A stretch of 64,000 nt of DNA. It comes from Pseudomonas arsenicoxydans (lineage in GTDB: Bacteria; Pseudomonadota; Gammaproteobacteria; Pseudomonadales; Pseudomonadaceae). Location of the stretch: assembly GCF_006438915.1 (NCBI RefSeq), contig NZ_RCZE01000003.1, forward strand, positions 67,070 through 131,069. The letters run 5' to 3'. The translations under genes were made by a program, and so were the position numbers. Shown here one piece after another: positions 16,851 through 25,654 of this stretch. How positions within the stretch are numbered: position 1 is the first letter of the stretch; each line of letters starts with the position of its first letter. Below the pieces are notes generated by a model. That model saw only the letters and a list, made by a program, of their open reading frames with translations. It did no database searches and was not told the origin of the DNA.

Positions 16851-17918
16851 TCAGGCTGGCGCCAGCCCTTGCATGGCGCGGGTCAACAGCGCTTCGATCG
16901 GGCCTTGTTCAAATGGCCGTGGATTGTAATAAGGACTGGCACAGGCGATTTTCGCCGCTTCATCCGGACCGTTTGCGGGGAAGCCGATGTCCGCCAATGC
17001 CAGTGGAATACCCAGCTTCTGGTTCAGCGCATACAGCAAGGCGCCGACTTCACTGGAGTCGCTGCCACCCAGTGCGCGAGCGGCACGTTGCAACGGCCCC
17101 GCCGCTGCCTCGCGGTTGTAATGCGCGGCGTGCGGCAGAACGATGGCATGGGCCTGGGCGTGAGGCAGATTGAAGGTCCCGCCCAAGGTGTGGCAAAGCT
17201 TGTGGTGCAAGGCCATGCCGACCGAGCCCAGGCAAATGCCCGCCAGCCACGCGCCGTACAACGCCTGGCTGCGGGCCTCGGCGTCATTGGGATCCTTGAC
17301 CACGCCCGGCAATGCCTGCGCCAGCGAGCGGATCGATTCTTCGGCCATGAAACCGATAATCGGATTGGCCTCCTGGGCATACAGCGCCTCAACCGCGTGG
17401 GCCATGGCGTTCATGCCTGAGCAGGCCGAGATTTGCGCCGGCAGGGTCAGGGTCAATTGCGGATCGTAGATCACCGTCTTTGGCAAAACCCTCGGATCAC
17501 GTCCGGTTTTTTTCAGGCGGTTCTCGGTCAGCCCGTAGATCGGCGTCATCTCCGAACCGGCGTAAGTGGTCGGCACTGCGACGATAGGCAGACCGGAATC
17601 CATGGCAATCGCCTTGCCCAGACCGATGGTCGAACCACCGCCGATGGCCACGCAGCAATCGGCATCCAGACGCGCTGCTTCAACCCGCGCCGCCTGCGCC
17701 ACTTCCAATGGAACGTGCATCACCGCTTTGGCATAAACCCCCGCAGCGCGGTCACCGAGCAACGCGGCGACCCGTTCGCCCAGACCTTGCTGTTCAGGGG
17801 TGGTGAGGATCAACGCTCGCCGCGCGCCTAGCCGTTCGATTTCTTCAGCCAGCGCCGAGAGTTTGCCCCAGCCGAACACCACGCGGGTCGGCAGGCTTTG
17901 GTAGATAAATGGATTCAT
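16851..17918 (-). CDS. Maleylacetate reductase (iron-containing ADH family)
   Basis: A 355-residue group III (Fe-dependent) alcohol dehydrogenase. It has the nucleotide-binding GGGSTIGLGKAIA motif, the PTTYAGSEMTPIYG motif characteristic of maleylacetate reductases, and metal-ligand region NAMAHAVEAL ... GMALHHKLCHTLGGTFNLPHAQAHA. It reduces maleylacetate to 3-oxoadipate with NAD(P)H, joining ring-cleavage products to the beta-ketoadipate route. It lies 8 bp from the aldehyde dehydrogenase gene in the same operon. Start at 17918 (MNPFIYQ) fits family N-termini. Confidence 0.92.
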   Translation of the reverse strand: MNPFIYQSLPTRVVFGWGKLSALAEEIERLGARRALILTTPEQQGLGERVAALLGDRAAGVYAKAVMHVPLEVAQAARVEAARLDADCCVAIGGGSTIGLGKAIAMDSGLPIVAVPTTYAGSEMTPIYGLTENRLKKTGRDPRVLPKTVIYDPQLTLTLPAQISACSGMNAMAHAVEALYAQEANPIIGFMAEESIRSLAQALPGVVKDPNDAEARSQALYGAWLAGICLGSVGMALHHKLCHTLGGTFNLPHAQAHAIVLPHAAHYNREAAAGPLQRAARALGGSDSSEVGALLYALNQKLGIPLALADIGFPANGPDEAAKIACASPYYNPRPFEQGPIEALLTRAMQGLAPA

Positions 17919-17926
17919 GACAAGCC

Positions 17927-19390
17927 TCAGCGTTTGAAGTGTGGCGGGATTTTCGCGTCGACGTTGACCCACACCGAACGGGCTTCGGTGTAGTCGTGGA
18001 TCGCTTCAAATCCCATCTCACGGCCGTAACCGGACTGACCGACGCCACCAAACGGGCTGCCAGGGCTGACGCGTTTGTAGCAGTTGATCCAGCACATGCC
18101 GGCATGAATGGCGTCTGCCATTTTGTGTGCGCGGCTGAGGTTCTGCGTCCACAGGCCGCTGCCCAGTCCGTACTCGCTGCTGTTAGCGATGGCGAGGGCT
18201 TCTTCGTCAGTGCTGAAACGCACCACGGTGACAAACGGGCCGAACACTTCTTCCTGACACACCCGATCACTCGGCTTGGCCTCGACAATCGTCGGTTCGA
18301 CATAAAAACCCTTGGCCAGGGCCTTGTCGTCCGGCGCCTTGCCACCGGCGAGAATCTTGCCGCCCTGCTCGATGGCAATATCGATGTAGGCCATCACGCG
18401 GTCGCGGTGCAGCGCCGAGGTCAGCGGGCCCATTTCGGTTTCCGGGTCCATCGGGTCGCCAAGGCGAATGGATTTGGCCAAGGCGATGAAGCGTTCAAGG
18501 AATTGATCAGCGATGTCCTTGTGCAGAATCAAACGCGAACCGGCGATGCACGCCTGGCCCTGGTTGTGAAAGATCGCCCAGGCCGCGCCATTCACGGCCG
18601 CTTCCAGGTTGGCGTCTTCGAAAACGATGTTGGCCCCCTTCCCGCCCAGTTCCAGCTGGATGCGCTTGAGGTTGCTCTTCGACGCTTCAACGATCCGCCG
18701 CCCGGTGGCGGTTGAACCGGTGAAGGCAATCTTGCCCACGTCGAGGTGTTCCGCCAGCGCTTGCCCGGCGGTGTGGCCGTAACCCGGCACCACGTTGACC
18801 ACGCCTTTGGGGAAACCGACTTCGGTCATCAACTCAACGATGCGCAAGGTCGACAACGGGGTGATTTCCGAAGGTTTGATCACGATGGTGTTGCCCGCTG
18901 CGAGTGCCGGGCCCATTTTCCAACTGGTGAACATCAGCGGAAAGTTCCATGGCACGATCTGCCCGACCACACCGATCGGCTTGCGCTGCACATAATTGAG
19001 GAACCCGGCTTCGACCGGAATCACCGCGCCTTCGATCTTGTCGGCCATGCCGCCGAAGTAGCGGAAGCAAGCGGCGGTACGTGGCACGTCGAGGCCGCGG
19101 GAATCGCGAATCGGATGCCCGGTGTTCAGGGATTCGAGCTGCGCCAGTTCTTCGCTGCACGCTTCGATCTTGTCTGCGAGTTTGAGCAACAGGCGTCCAC
19201 GCTCGGCCGCGCCCAGCGCCGACCAGGCCGGGAACGCGCGTTTGGCCGCAGCGACAGCGAGGTCGATATCAGCGGCTTCAGCAGCGGCAATGCGGGTGAT
19301 CAACGAGCCGTCATGGGGCGACACCACGTCGATGGTGCCACCGGCGACCGCATCGACGAAGCGGCCATCGATATAGAGCTGATTTTGCAT
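17927..19390 (-). CDS. Aldehyde dehydrogenase, probable 4-hydroxymuconic semialdehyde dehydrogenase
   Basis: A 487-residue NAD(P)+-dependent aldehyde dehydrogenase. Hallmarks: PWNFPLMFTSWKMGPALAAG (NAD site), FTGSTATGR, the general-base Glu near 247 in LELGGKGANI, and catalytic Cys near 281 in NQGQACIAGSR, then EEVFGPFVTV and SPFGGVGQSGYGRE. Position directly after the hydroquinone dioxygenase genes and before maleylacetate reductase indicates oxidation of 4-hydroxymuconic semialdehyde to maleylacetate. Assignment of the substrate rests on context. Confidence 0.88.
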   Translation of the reverse strand: MQNQLYIDGRFVDAVAGGTIDVVSPHDGSLITRIAAAEAADIDLAVAAAKRAFPAWSALGAAERGRLLLKLADKIEACSEELAQLESLNTGHPIRDSRGLDVPRTAACFRYFGGMADKIEGAVIPVEAGFLNYVQRKPIGVVGQIVPWNFPLMFTSWKMGPALAAGNTIVIKPSEITPLSTLRIVELMTEVGFPKGVVNVVPGYGHTAGQALAEHLDVGKIAFTGSTATGRRIVEASKSNLKRIQLELGGKGANIVFEDANLEAAVNGAAWAIFHNQGQACIAGSRLILHKDIADQFLERFIALAKSIRLGDPMDPETEMGPLTSALHRDRVMAYIDIAIEQGGKILAGGKAPDDKALAKGFYVEPTIVEAKPSDRVCQEEVFGPFVTVVRFSTDEEALAIANSSEYGLGSGLWTQNLSRAHKMADAIHAGMCWINCYKRVSPGSPFGGVGQSGYGREMGFEAIHDYTEARSVWVNVDAKIPPHFKR

Positions 19391-19480
19391 AATGGTTTCC
19401 TCGCACCGCGCCTATCGCGCAGTGTCTGACTGAATGGCTGGAAGCATGGCCCGACGTGATGCCGGGCAAGACACGGGGTC

Positions 19481-20500
19481 TTAGAACTCGATCGGGTACG
19501 GCTTGAGCTCGCCGCTTTCGTAACGTTGCGGCAGGTTCGGCGTGGCGTTTTCCCAGACCAGCAGCATTGAGCGTTTGGTCGAGTAGCCCTGGTGGCGGAT
19601 GTCGGCGGGCATGGCGCAGATGTCTCCCGCACGCATGGTGATCCGGGCGCGGGGATTGCCGTCGTCCTTGTCGCCGACGTCCCAGATGATCTCGTCGGAC
19701 ATTTGCAGGAACCACTCGACCCGGTCATTGCCATGGAACACCGGCAGGATGAATTCTTCGGTGGTTGGGCAGAACAGGCTGGCCTTGCACACCGAAGTCA
19801 CCGAAGGGTTCCAGGTCACGTCGGAGCGCGACAGGTACTTGTGCAGGTTGAACGCATGCAGCTCACCTTCGAAACCTTCGGCGGCGTGGATCTGCGGTTC
19901 GTCCTGCGGCACGTCGATGAACTGGCGATTGACCGGCAGATCATTGCGCAGCGGCGAATCGTCCGGCAGGCCCGGCATGCGTTTAGTGGCGATGCGGAAC
20001 CGTTCGATGGCTTCGATGTTGTCACCGTTCTTGCGGCCGAACGCGCTGCCGGTCTCTTCCGGTGCAGCGAACGGGTCGAACGTGGCGTTGGTCCAGTCGC
20101 GCAGGATGGCCTTGAAGGTGGCCATGATCAGCGGCGTTTCGAAATTTTCGATGTAGTTGACGCCTGCGGCCTTCAGCGTGCCATTGAAAGTACCGGCGTA
20201 CAGGTCGACTTTGCCGTAGTAATTGCGGGTGCCGATGACCTGGTCGAAGTTGACCCAGCCGTAGAAAAACCCCCAGGCCACGTCGCGCATCATGGCGCGC
20301 AGGAACGCATCGACCGGAATCAGGTGCGAGCGGGTCTGACCTTTGGCGGGCCAGGTGATGCGGGCGAAATACTCGTCGCGCGACAGTTCGAAGGCGCCGA
20401 GTTTGAATGAGCGGTAGCCGGTTACGGCGTGGGCCGCGCTGGCCTGGACGTCATCGTCGGCAAACAGGGCGGTATCGGCGGCGGTTTCAAGCATGGCCAT
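19481..20500 (-). CDS. hapD: Hydroquinone 1,2-dioxygenase large subunit
   Basis: A 339-residue protein (about 38 kDa), the size of HapD/PnpD large subunits. The C-terminal cupin carries His256-Gly-Asn258 and Glu262 in VFHGNDRVEWF and His303 in DIRHQGYS. These positions coincide with the iron ligands I recall for PnpD (His256, Asn258, Glu262, His303). With the small subunit upstream it forms the Fe(II) enzyme that opens hydroquinone to 4-hydroxymuconic semialdehyde. The gene is 48 bp downstream of the small-subunit gene. No hydroquinone-producing monooxygenase is in the operon, so hydroquinone or its precursor must be made elsewhere or imported. Confidence 0.9.
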   Translation of the reverse strand: MAMLETAADTALFADDDVQASAAHAVTGYRSFKLGAFELSRDEYFARITWPAKGQTRSHLIPVDAFLRAMMRDVAWGFFYGWVNFDQVIGTRNYYGKVDLYAGTFNGTLKAAGVNYIENFETPLIMATFKAILRDWTNATFDPFAAPEETGSAFGRKNGDNIEAIERFRIATKRMPGLPDDSPLRNDLPVNRQFIDVPQDEPQIHAAEGFEGELHAFNLHKYLSRSDVTWNPSVTSVCKASLFCPTTEEFILPVFHGNDRVEWFLQMSDEIIWDVGDKDDGNPRARITMRAGDICAMPADIRHQGYSTKRSMLLVWENATPNLPQRYESGELKPYPIEF

Positions 20501-20548
20501 GGCGGGTTTCCTCTTGTTGTTGTGGGATGGGCGGTCGGGCTCGGCAGA

Positions 20549-21043
20549 TCACTTGAAGCAGATGTCTGCCCACTTCTCGACCGACAACGGGCCTTTGATG
20601 GTCTGTTGCAGAATCACACCCGGGCGGCTGGCCTCAAAGCGATACGCGGTGCCCACCGGCAACAGGCATTGATGGCCGCGCTTGAGCAGCACATAACCCA
20701 TTGGCTTGCCCGCCGGCAGGTCACCGGCCAATTGCGTGCCCTCGCCGGTCTTGAGCGGCGTATCGAGCTTGAGGAAATCCACCCGCACTTCGCCGTCCAT
20801 GACGATGGCGAACTCGTCGTGCGCTGCGGTGAACCAAGGCGACTGGCCTTCGGCGCGCAAGGTTTCAATCACGTAGCCGAGGTTCAGGCCGACGACGACT
20901 TTTTCATATGGAAGGGATTTTTCCGCCACTTCGAAAATGTTCGAAAAGGCGTAGTGGCTGGCCTGGCCGCTGATGATTTCAACCGAACCTTTGCTGTAGT
21001 TGTCCAGCGAGCCGAAGACTGTTTCGATTGCCGCGCTACTCAT
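20549..21043 (-). CDS. hapC: Hydroquinone 1,2-dioxygenase small subunit
   Basis: A 164-residue cupin-like protein (about 18 kDa) of the HapC/PnpC type. Typical stretches are FGSLDNYSKGSVEIISGQAS, SNIFEVAEKSLPYEKVVVGLNLGYVIETLRAEG and the cupin strand AHDEFAIVMDGEVRVDF. It lacks a metal site of its own and contributes to the active-site tunnel of the large subunit. First gene of the operon. The ATG at 21043 (MSSAAIETVFG) was chosen; the open frame extends farther upstream with no homology. The promoter should lie in 21044-21165, before the REPIN. Confidence 0.9.
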   Translation of the reverse strand: MSSAAIETVFGSLDNYSKGSVEIISGQASHYAFSNIFEVAEKSLPYEKVVVGLNLGYVIETLRAEGQSPWFTAAHDEFAIVMDGEVRVDFLKLDTPLKTGEGTQLAGDLPAGKPMGYVLLKRGHQCLLPVGTAYRFEASRPGVILQQTIKGPLSVEKWADICFK

Positions 21044-21167
21044 GGTTTTCACCGTTTTGTTGTTGTAGTAACAGTGAGCCAACAGTACGTCGCAGCTGCT
21101 CTTGGGACAATTAGAGGACCGGCGACAACAGTGTTCGCGAAACGCAAACATTGGGGTCACTGCAATC

Positions 21168-21263
21168 CCTGTGGGAGCGAGCTTGCTCGCGATGGGGGAC
21201 TACTGTTCAACATCAGTGTTGACTGACCCGCCGCTATCGCCAGTTCAAGCTCGCTCCCACAGG
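21168..21263. repeat. REPIN (paired inverted REP sequences)
   Basis: Two inverted copies of the Pseudomonas REP core (CCTGTGGGAGCGAGCTTGCT... and ...AAGCTCGCTCCCACAGG) enclose about 50 bp. This is a REP doublet forming a long hairpin, typical of intergenic DNA in fluorescent pseudomonads. It lies between the convergent-facing end of the LysR gene and the start of the hapC operon. Confidence 0.92.
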
Positions 21264-21291
21264 TTTTGTATTCAGCCAGCGACCTATATTT

Positions 21292-22221
21292 TCAGCGCAC
21301 CCAGCCACGCTCCAGCAAGGGCTTGTCCCAGCATGGCTCATCGCCGAAGTTCTCCACCAGGAAGTCGATCAACGTGCGCACTTTCAAGGCCCGGCGCTGG
21401 GTCGCGGGATACACCGCCGAGAAATTGAAGGAGGACAAGGCGTACTCGGGGAGTACCGGAATCAACCGGCCACTGAGCAAATCATCGCTGGCCACCAGCG
21501 TCGGCAGGCAGACAATGCACACCCCGGTTTGTGCGTAATCGCGCAGTAAATGCACCGAGTTCGAACGCACTTGCCCCGGCAAGCTCAGCTCTACTTGCTC
21601 GTCTTCACGGCTGAAAATCCAGCGGTTGCGCGACGGATAACCCTCGTACAACGCAATTTTGTGTTGCAGCAGTTCCTGGGGATGGGTCGGCACGCCGAAC
21701 TCGCTGGCGTAATCGGGTGACATGCAGAACAAACGACGCACGCTGAACAGCTTGCGCTCGATCAGCGTCTCGGCCATCGGTGGGAACATCTGGAACGCCA
21801 CGTCGAAGCCTTCTTCGATGGGATCCACCACGCGGTCGTTGACGATCACGTCGACTTCGATGTCCGGATACAGCCGGGTGAACTCGGCCAACATCCGGCC
21901 GAAGTGACCAATGGCAAACCCCGGCAGCATCTGCACCCGAAGTTTGCCGGTGGGCTTGGCCCGCAATTCACGCATGTGCTCGGTCAGCGAGTTGAAACCC
22001 GCGACCATGTCGGCGCATTCCTTGTAGTAAGTCTCGCCCACTTCGGAGAGCCGCACATGCCGGGTGCTCCGATGGAACAGCGGCGCGTTGATGAACTGTT
22101 CCAGTTGCTGGATACGGTGGGTGATCACCGAGCGGGTCACGCCCAGTTGCTGGGCGGCCTTGGCGAAATTGCCGGTTTCGGCCACCCGCACAAAGGCTTC
22201 GACACTGAGTAAACGATCCAT
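21292..22221 (-). CDS. LysR-family transcriptional regulator
   Basis: A 309-residue LysR regulator. The winged helix (residues 1-60) reads FVRVAETGNFAKAAQQLGVT then SVITHRIQQLEQFINAPLFHRSTR; the remainder is a substrate-binding-like effector domain starting near KLRVQMLPGFAIG. The subgroup is the DsdC/YafC-like type, not NodD-like. It lies between the hydroquinone operon and the ABC-transporter operon, with the same orientation as both, and could regulate either; an autoregulated promoter lies upstream at about 22222-22300. Confidence 0.92.
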   Translation of the reverse strand: MDRLLSVEAFVRVAETGNFAKAAQQLGVTRSVITHRIQQLEQFINAPLFHRSTRHVRLSEVGETYYKECADMVAGFNSLTEHMRELRAKPTGKLRVQMLPGFAIGHFGRMLAEFTRLYPDIEVDVIVNDRVVDPIEEGFDVAFQMFPPMAETLIERKLFSVRRLFCMSPDYASEFGVPTHPQELLQHKIALYEGYPSRNRWIFSREDEQVELSLPGQVRSNSVHLLRDYAQTGVCIVCLPTLVASDDLLSGRLIPVLPEYALSSFNFSAVYPATQRRALKVRTLIDFLVENFGDEPCWDKPLLERGWVR

Positions 22222-22307
22222 GGGGCAGGCTCTCTGGATGTTTTTGTTCTTATAGGAACAGCGAGGTTAGCCTGTCGGCACCTCGCACTCCAGAACCATG
22301 CTGCGCG

Positions 22308-23342
22308 TCATGGCCGGGGCTGTATCGACAACCGTCGCTGCATCGGGAAAACCTGCCAGCCCAGGCGCTCGCTGATCAGTCCCCACACCCCTTGCGGGGC
22401 CTTGAGCATCATCACCACCGCCACCACGCCGAGGATGATCATGTACACCGCGCCGTACTGCGCCAGGCAACCGCGCAACACGAAGTAGATCAGCGTGCCG
22501 ATCAACGGGCCTTCCAGGGTGCCGATGCCGCCGATGATCACGATGAAGATCACCACCGCGGTCCAGTCCTGCAGGTTGAACGCCGCATCCGGGGAAATCC
22601 GCAACTTTTGCAGGAAGATCAACGCCCCGACCACACCGGTCCACCCAGCGGCCAGTACGTAGACCATCAGTTTGGTGCGGAACGTATCGACACCGAGGCT
22701 GCCGGAGGCCGGTTCCGAATCACGAATCGACGCCAGGGCCAGCCCCTGCCGCGAACGCAGCAAAAAGAACACCACCGCCACGGCGGCAATGGCAATCGCC
22801 AGGGCAGTGAAATAAATCAGCGTTTCACGCCCGTCACGGTCATTGCCGATTTGCCGCACGATCGCCGCCGGCAAACTCTGTCCCGATCCGCCGCCAAGGC
22901 TGCTCATCTGCGCCAGGCCCAAGCGGAAGACCTCCGCGACCACCCAAGTGCCGATGGCGAAATAGGCGCCACGCAGGCGAAAGACGATCAGCGCCGTGGG
23001 AATCGCCAACAGTGCAACCAACACGCCCGAGAGCAGGACCGCGAACAACGGTGGAATGCCAAACCGGGTGGCCAGCATAAACAACAGATACCCGCCGAGA
23101 CCGACAAACGCCTGCTGCCCCACCGAAACCATGCCGGCGTACCCCGCCAGCAAATTCCACATTTGTGCCAGGGCCAGGTAGTAGGCGAATTCCACCACCA
23201 GTCGCAGGCTGGCGCGGTCAGCCCACAATGGCGCGCTGAACAACACCAGCACACAGAGCCCGAGCAAGGCCAGGCCAATGGTGCTGCTGGTGGTGGTGCG
23301 TTGTACGCGATAAACCGGCGCGGGATTGTTCAAGGCATTCAT
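22308..23342 (-). CDS. ABC transporter permease, LivM type
   Basis: A 344-residue permease of the branched-chain amino-acid type. About ten hydrophobic helices are visible, with the conserved inner loop EVFRLGLAQMSSLGGGSG and the EAA-like region ASIRDSEPASGSLGVDTFRTKLMVYVLAAG. Last gene of the importer operon; its ATG overlaps the preceding stop by one base (TGATG). Transporters of this class near aromatic operons often import aromatic acids or related compounds rather than leucine; the substrate here is unknown. Confidence 0.9.
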   Translation of the reverse strand: MNALNNPAPVYRVQRTTTSSTIGLALLGLCVLVLFSAPLWADRASLRLVVEFAYYLALAQMWNLLAGYAGMVSVGQQAFVGLGGYLLFMLATRFGIPPLFAVLLSGVLVALLAIPTALIVFRLRGAYFAIGTWVVAEVFRLGLAQMSSLGGGSGQSLPAAIVRQIGNDRDGRETLIYFTALAIAIAAVAVVFFLLRSRQGLALASIRDSEPASGSLGVDTFRTKLMVYVLAAGWTGVVGALIFLQKLRISPDAAFNLQDWTAVVIFIVIIGGIGTLEGPLIGTLIYFVLRGCLAQYGAVYMIILGVVAVVMMLKAPQGVWGLISERLGWQVFPMQRRLSIQPRP

Positions 23343-24205
23343 CAGTCGACACTCCGGGGAAACAGGCCACGCGGACGCACGACCAGGATCAGCAGAAACA
23401 CAAGATGACCGGCGAGAATTTGCCAACCGGGATCGATTTTGGCGCCCAGTGTTTGCGCAACGCCTAGAATCACCCCGCCCGCCAGCGTGCCCCACAGGCT
23501 GCCCAAGCCACCGATGATCACCGCTTCGAAACCGTACAACAGCCGTGCAGGCCCCACGGTGGGGTCGAAACTGGTGCGGATCGCCAGAAACACTCCGGCA
23601 ATCGACACCACCGCCATCGCCAGTGCCATGGCCAAGCCGAAGATGTGCGCGTTGTTGACGCCCATCAATCGTGCGGTGTGTTGGTCATCCGAGGTGGCGC
23701 GAAACGCCCGGCCCAGCGAGGTTTTGTAGAACAGCAGTTGCAGACCGCCGATGATCAGCAATGCACTGCCAAACACGATCAGCGGCATCACGCCGACGCT
23801 CAGGTTGCCGATGCCGACACTGGCGACCTCAAGATCGCCCTGAGACAGCTTCTGGCTATCGGCGCTGAAAAATTCCAGCAGCACGTTTTGCACGATGATC
23901 GACAGGCCGAACGTCACCAGCAATGGCGGCAGAATGTCCGTGCCCAGCGTGCGGTTGAGCAACAACCGTTGCAGCAGGTAGCCGAAACAGAACATCAGCG
24001 GCACCACGATCAGCAAACTGGCCAGCGGACTGAATCCCAGATGATTGACCACCATCAGCGCCAGGTACGACGCCAGCACAATGAAGTCGCCGTGGGCGAT
24101 GTTGACCAGGCGCATGATGCCGAACATCAGCGACAGCCCCACCGCGAACATCGCGTACAGGCCACCGAGTAATACGCCTTGAAGCAAAGTATTGAGCCAT
24201 TCCAT
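23342..24205 (-). CDS. ABC transporter permease, LivH type
   Basis: A 287-residue permease. It starts MEWLNTLLQGVLLGGLYAMFA, as LivH proteins do, and carries GLSLMFGIMRLVNIAHGDF and the cytoplasmic coupling helix GRAFRATSDDQHTARLMGVN followed by GFEAVIIGGLGSLWGTLAGG. It pairs with the LivM-type permease to form the membrane channel. The start at 24205 is 2 bp from the preceding ATPase gene's end. Confidence 0.92.
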   Translation of the reverse strand: MEWLNTLLQGVLLGGLYAMFAVGLSLMFGIMRLVNIAHGDFIVLASYLALMVVNHLGFSPLASLLIVVPLMFCFGYLLQRLLLNRTLGTDILPPLLVTFGLSIIVQNVLLEFFSADSQKLSQGDLEVASVGIGNLSVGVMPLIVFGSALLIIGGLQLLFYKTSLGRAFRATSDDQHTARLMGVNNAHIFGLAMALAMAVVSIAGVFLAIRTSFDPTVGPARLLYGFEAVIIGGLGSLWGTLAGGVILGVAQTLGAKIDPGWQILAGHLVFLLILVVRPRGLFPRSVD

Positions 24206-24207
24206 CA

Positions 24208-24900
24208 CTAGATCCCGAAATACGCGGCTTTGATGTGCGCTTTGTCCGCGTCTCCTGGGCGCCCGGTCAGGGACACGCGCCCTTCCTGGAAGCAATAGAA
24301 GCGGTCGCACACACTCAGTGCCTGATTGATGTCCTGCTCGACGAGAATCACCGTGGTGCCGTCGGCCTTGATCGAGGGCAATGCGGCGTAGATGTCCTTG
24401 ATCGTCGTCGGCGCCAGGCCGAGGCTGATTTCATCGCACAACAGCAGGTGCGGGTTGGCCATCAGGCCACGGCCAATCGCAACCATCTGCTGCTGGCCGC
24501 CGGACAGTGCGGTGCCGGGTCGCTTGCGCAGTGTTTCCAGCACCGGAAACAGCTGATAGATGCGCTTCAGCGTCCACGGTCCCGGGCGTTTGCTGTAGGC
24601 GCCAATCAGCAGGTTTTCTTCGACGCTCAGTGACGGAAACAGCTTGCGGCCCTCCGGCACCAGCGCGATGCCGCGCTCCAGCACCTGATTGGCGGCCATG
24701 TCGCCAATGGCCTGCCCCTTGAACGTAATGGCGCTCGGCTGGTTCTTGATCAGCCCGGCGAGCGAACGCAGGAATGTCGATTTGCCCGCGCCGTTGGAGC
24801 CGATGATCGCCACGGTTTCACCAGCCTCAAGGGTCAGGCTGATGTCGAACAGCGCTTGAAAATCGCCGTAGCCGGCGCAGAGTTTTTCGATGGTCAGCAT
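24208..24900 (-). CDS. ABC transporter ATP-binding protein, LivF type
   Basis: A 230-residue ATPase. Walker A is GSNGAGKST, the signature ALSGGQQQMVAIGRGLM, and Walker B LLLCDEISLGLAP, followed by the H-loop region VILVEQDINQAL; LFPSLSVEENLLIGA is the Q-loop-adjacent segment typical of LivF. One of two cytoplasmic ATPases of the importer. It follows the LivG-type gene by 3 bp. Confidence 0.93.
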   Translation of the reverse strand: MLTIEKLCAGYGDFQALFDISLTLEAGETVAIIGSNGAGKSTFLRSLAGLIKNQPSAITFKGQAIGDMAANQVLERGIALVPEGRKLFPSLSVEENLLIGAYSKRPGPWTLKRIYQLFPVLETLRKRPGTALSGGQQQMVAIGRGLMANPHLLLCDEISLGLAPTTIKDIYAALPSIKADGTTVILVEQDINQALSVCDRFYCFQEGRVSLTGRPGDADKAHIKAAYFGI

Positions 24901-24903
24901 GCG

Positions 24904-25629
24904 TCAGCTCCCGATGCCCATGTAGATGTCCTGGACCCGAGGGTCGGCCATGACGTTGCGTGGCTCGCCTTCGGCAAGTTTGGCGCCGAAGTTGATCACC
25001 GTCAGGCGACTGACCACGGCCAGCAAGGCGTGCACGATGTGTTCGATCCAGATAATGGCGACACCGGACTTGTGGATGCCCTGAATGGTTTCCACCAGTG
25101 CCAGGCACTCCGGTTCCGTCAGGCCACCGGCGATTTCGTCGAGCAACAATAAACGCGGTCGAGTCGATAAGGCACGAGCCATTTCCAGGCGTTTACGGTC
25201 GAGCAAGGTCAGCGAACCGGCCAGCACGTTGGCCTTGTGCATCAGGCCGGTGAGTTCCAGCGTCTGCGCACACCATTGGCTGGCCTCCTTGTCCCGCAGC
25301 CGCGCACCAAAGGTCGCGCCCACCAGCAGGTTCTCGAACACGGTCATTTTCACGAACGGGTGCGGTATCTGGTGGGAACGGCCAATGCCTTGCTTACAGC
25401 GCTTGAACACCGGTTCGCGGGTGACGTTGCGGCCCTCGAAATGAATCGTGCCTTTGTCCGCAGCCACGCCACCGGCGATCAGGTTGAACAGCGTGCTTTT
25501 ACCCGCGCCGTTGGGGCCGATGATGCCCAGTGCTTCACCCGATTGCAGGGTCAGGTCGATGGCATCCGTGACCTTCACCGAGCCGTAGCTTTTGTGCACA
25601 TCAGTCATTTGCAGAAGTGGTTGTTGCAT
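24904..25629 (-). CDS. ABC transporter ATP-binding protein, LivG type
   Basis: A 241-residue ATPase with Walker A GPNGAGKSTLFNLI, the LivG-type GIGRSHQIPHPFVKMTVFENLLVGA stretch, and Walker B RLLLLDEIAGGLTEPE. The signature region reads AGSLTLLDRKRLEMARAL: the canonical LSGGQ is LTLLD, as in many LivG proteins where the motif is degenerate. The ATG at 25629 (MQQPLLQMTDV) fits the family. Works with the LivF-type ATPase. Confidence 0.9.
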   Translation of the reverse strand: MQQPLLQMTDVHKSYGSVKVTDAIDLTLQSGEALGIIGPNGAGKSTLFNLIAGGVAADKGTIHFEGRNVTREPVFKRCKQGIGRSHQIPHPFVKMTVFENLLVGATFGARLRDKEASQWCAQTLELTGLMHKANVLAGSLTLLDRKRLEMARALSTRPRLLLLDEIAGGLTEPECLALVETIQGIHKSGVAIIWIEHIVHALLAVVSRLTVINFGAKLAEGEPRNVMADPRVQDIYMGIGS

Positions 25630-25654
25630 GGTGCACCCGTGTCCTGTTGCGCGA

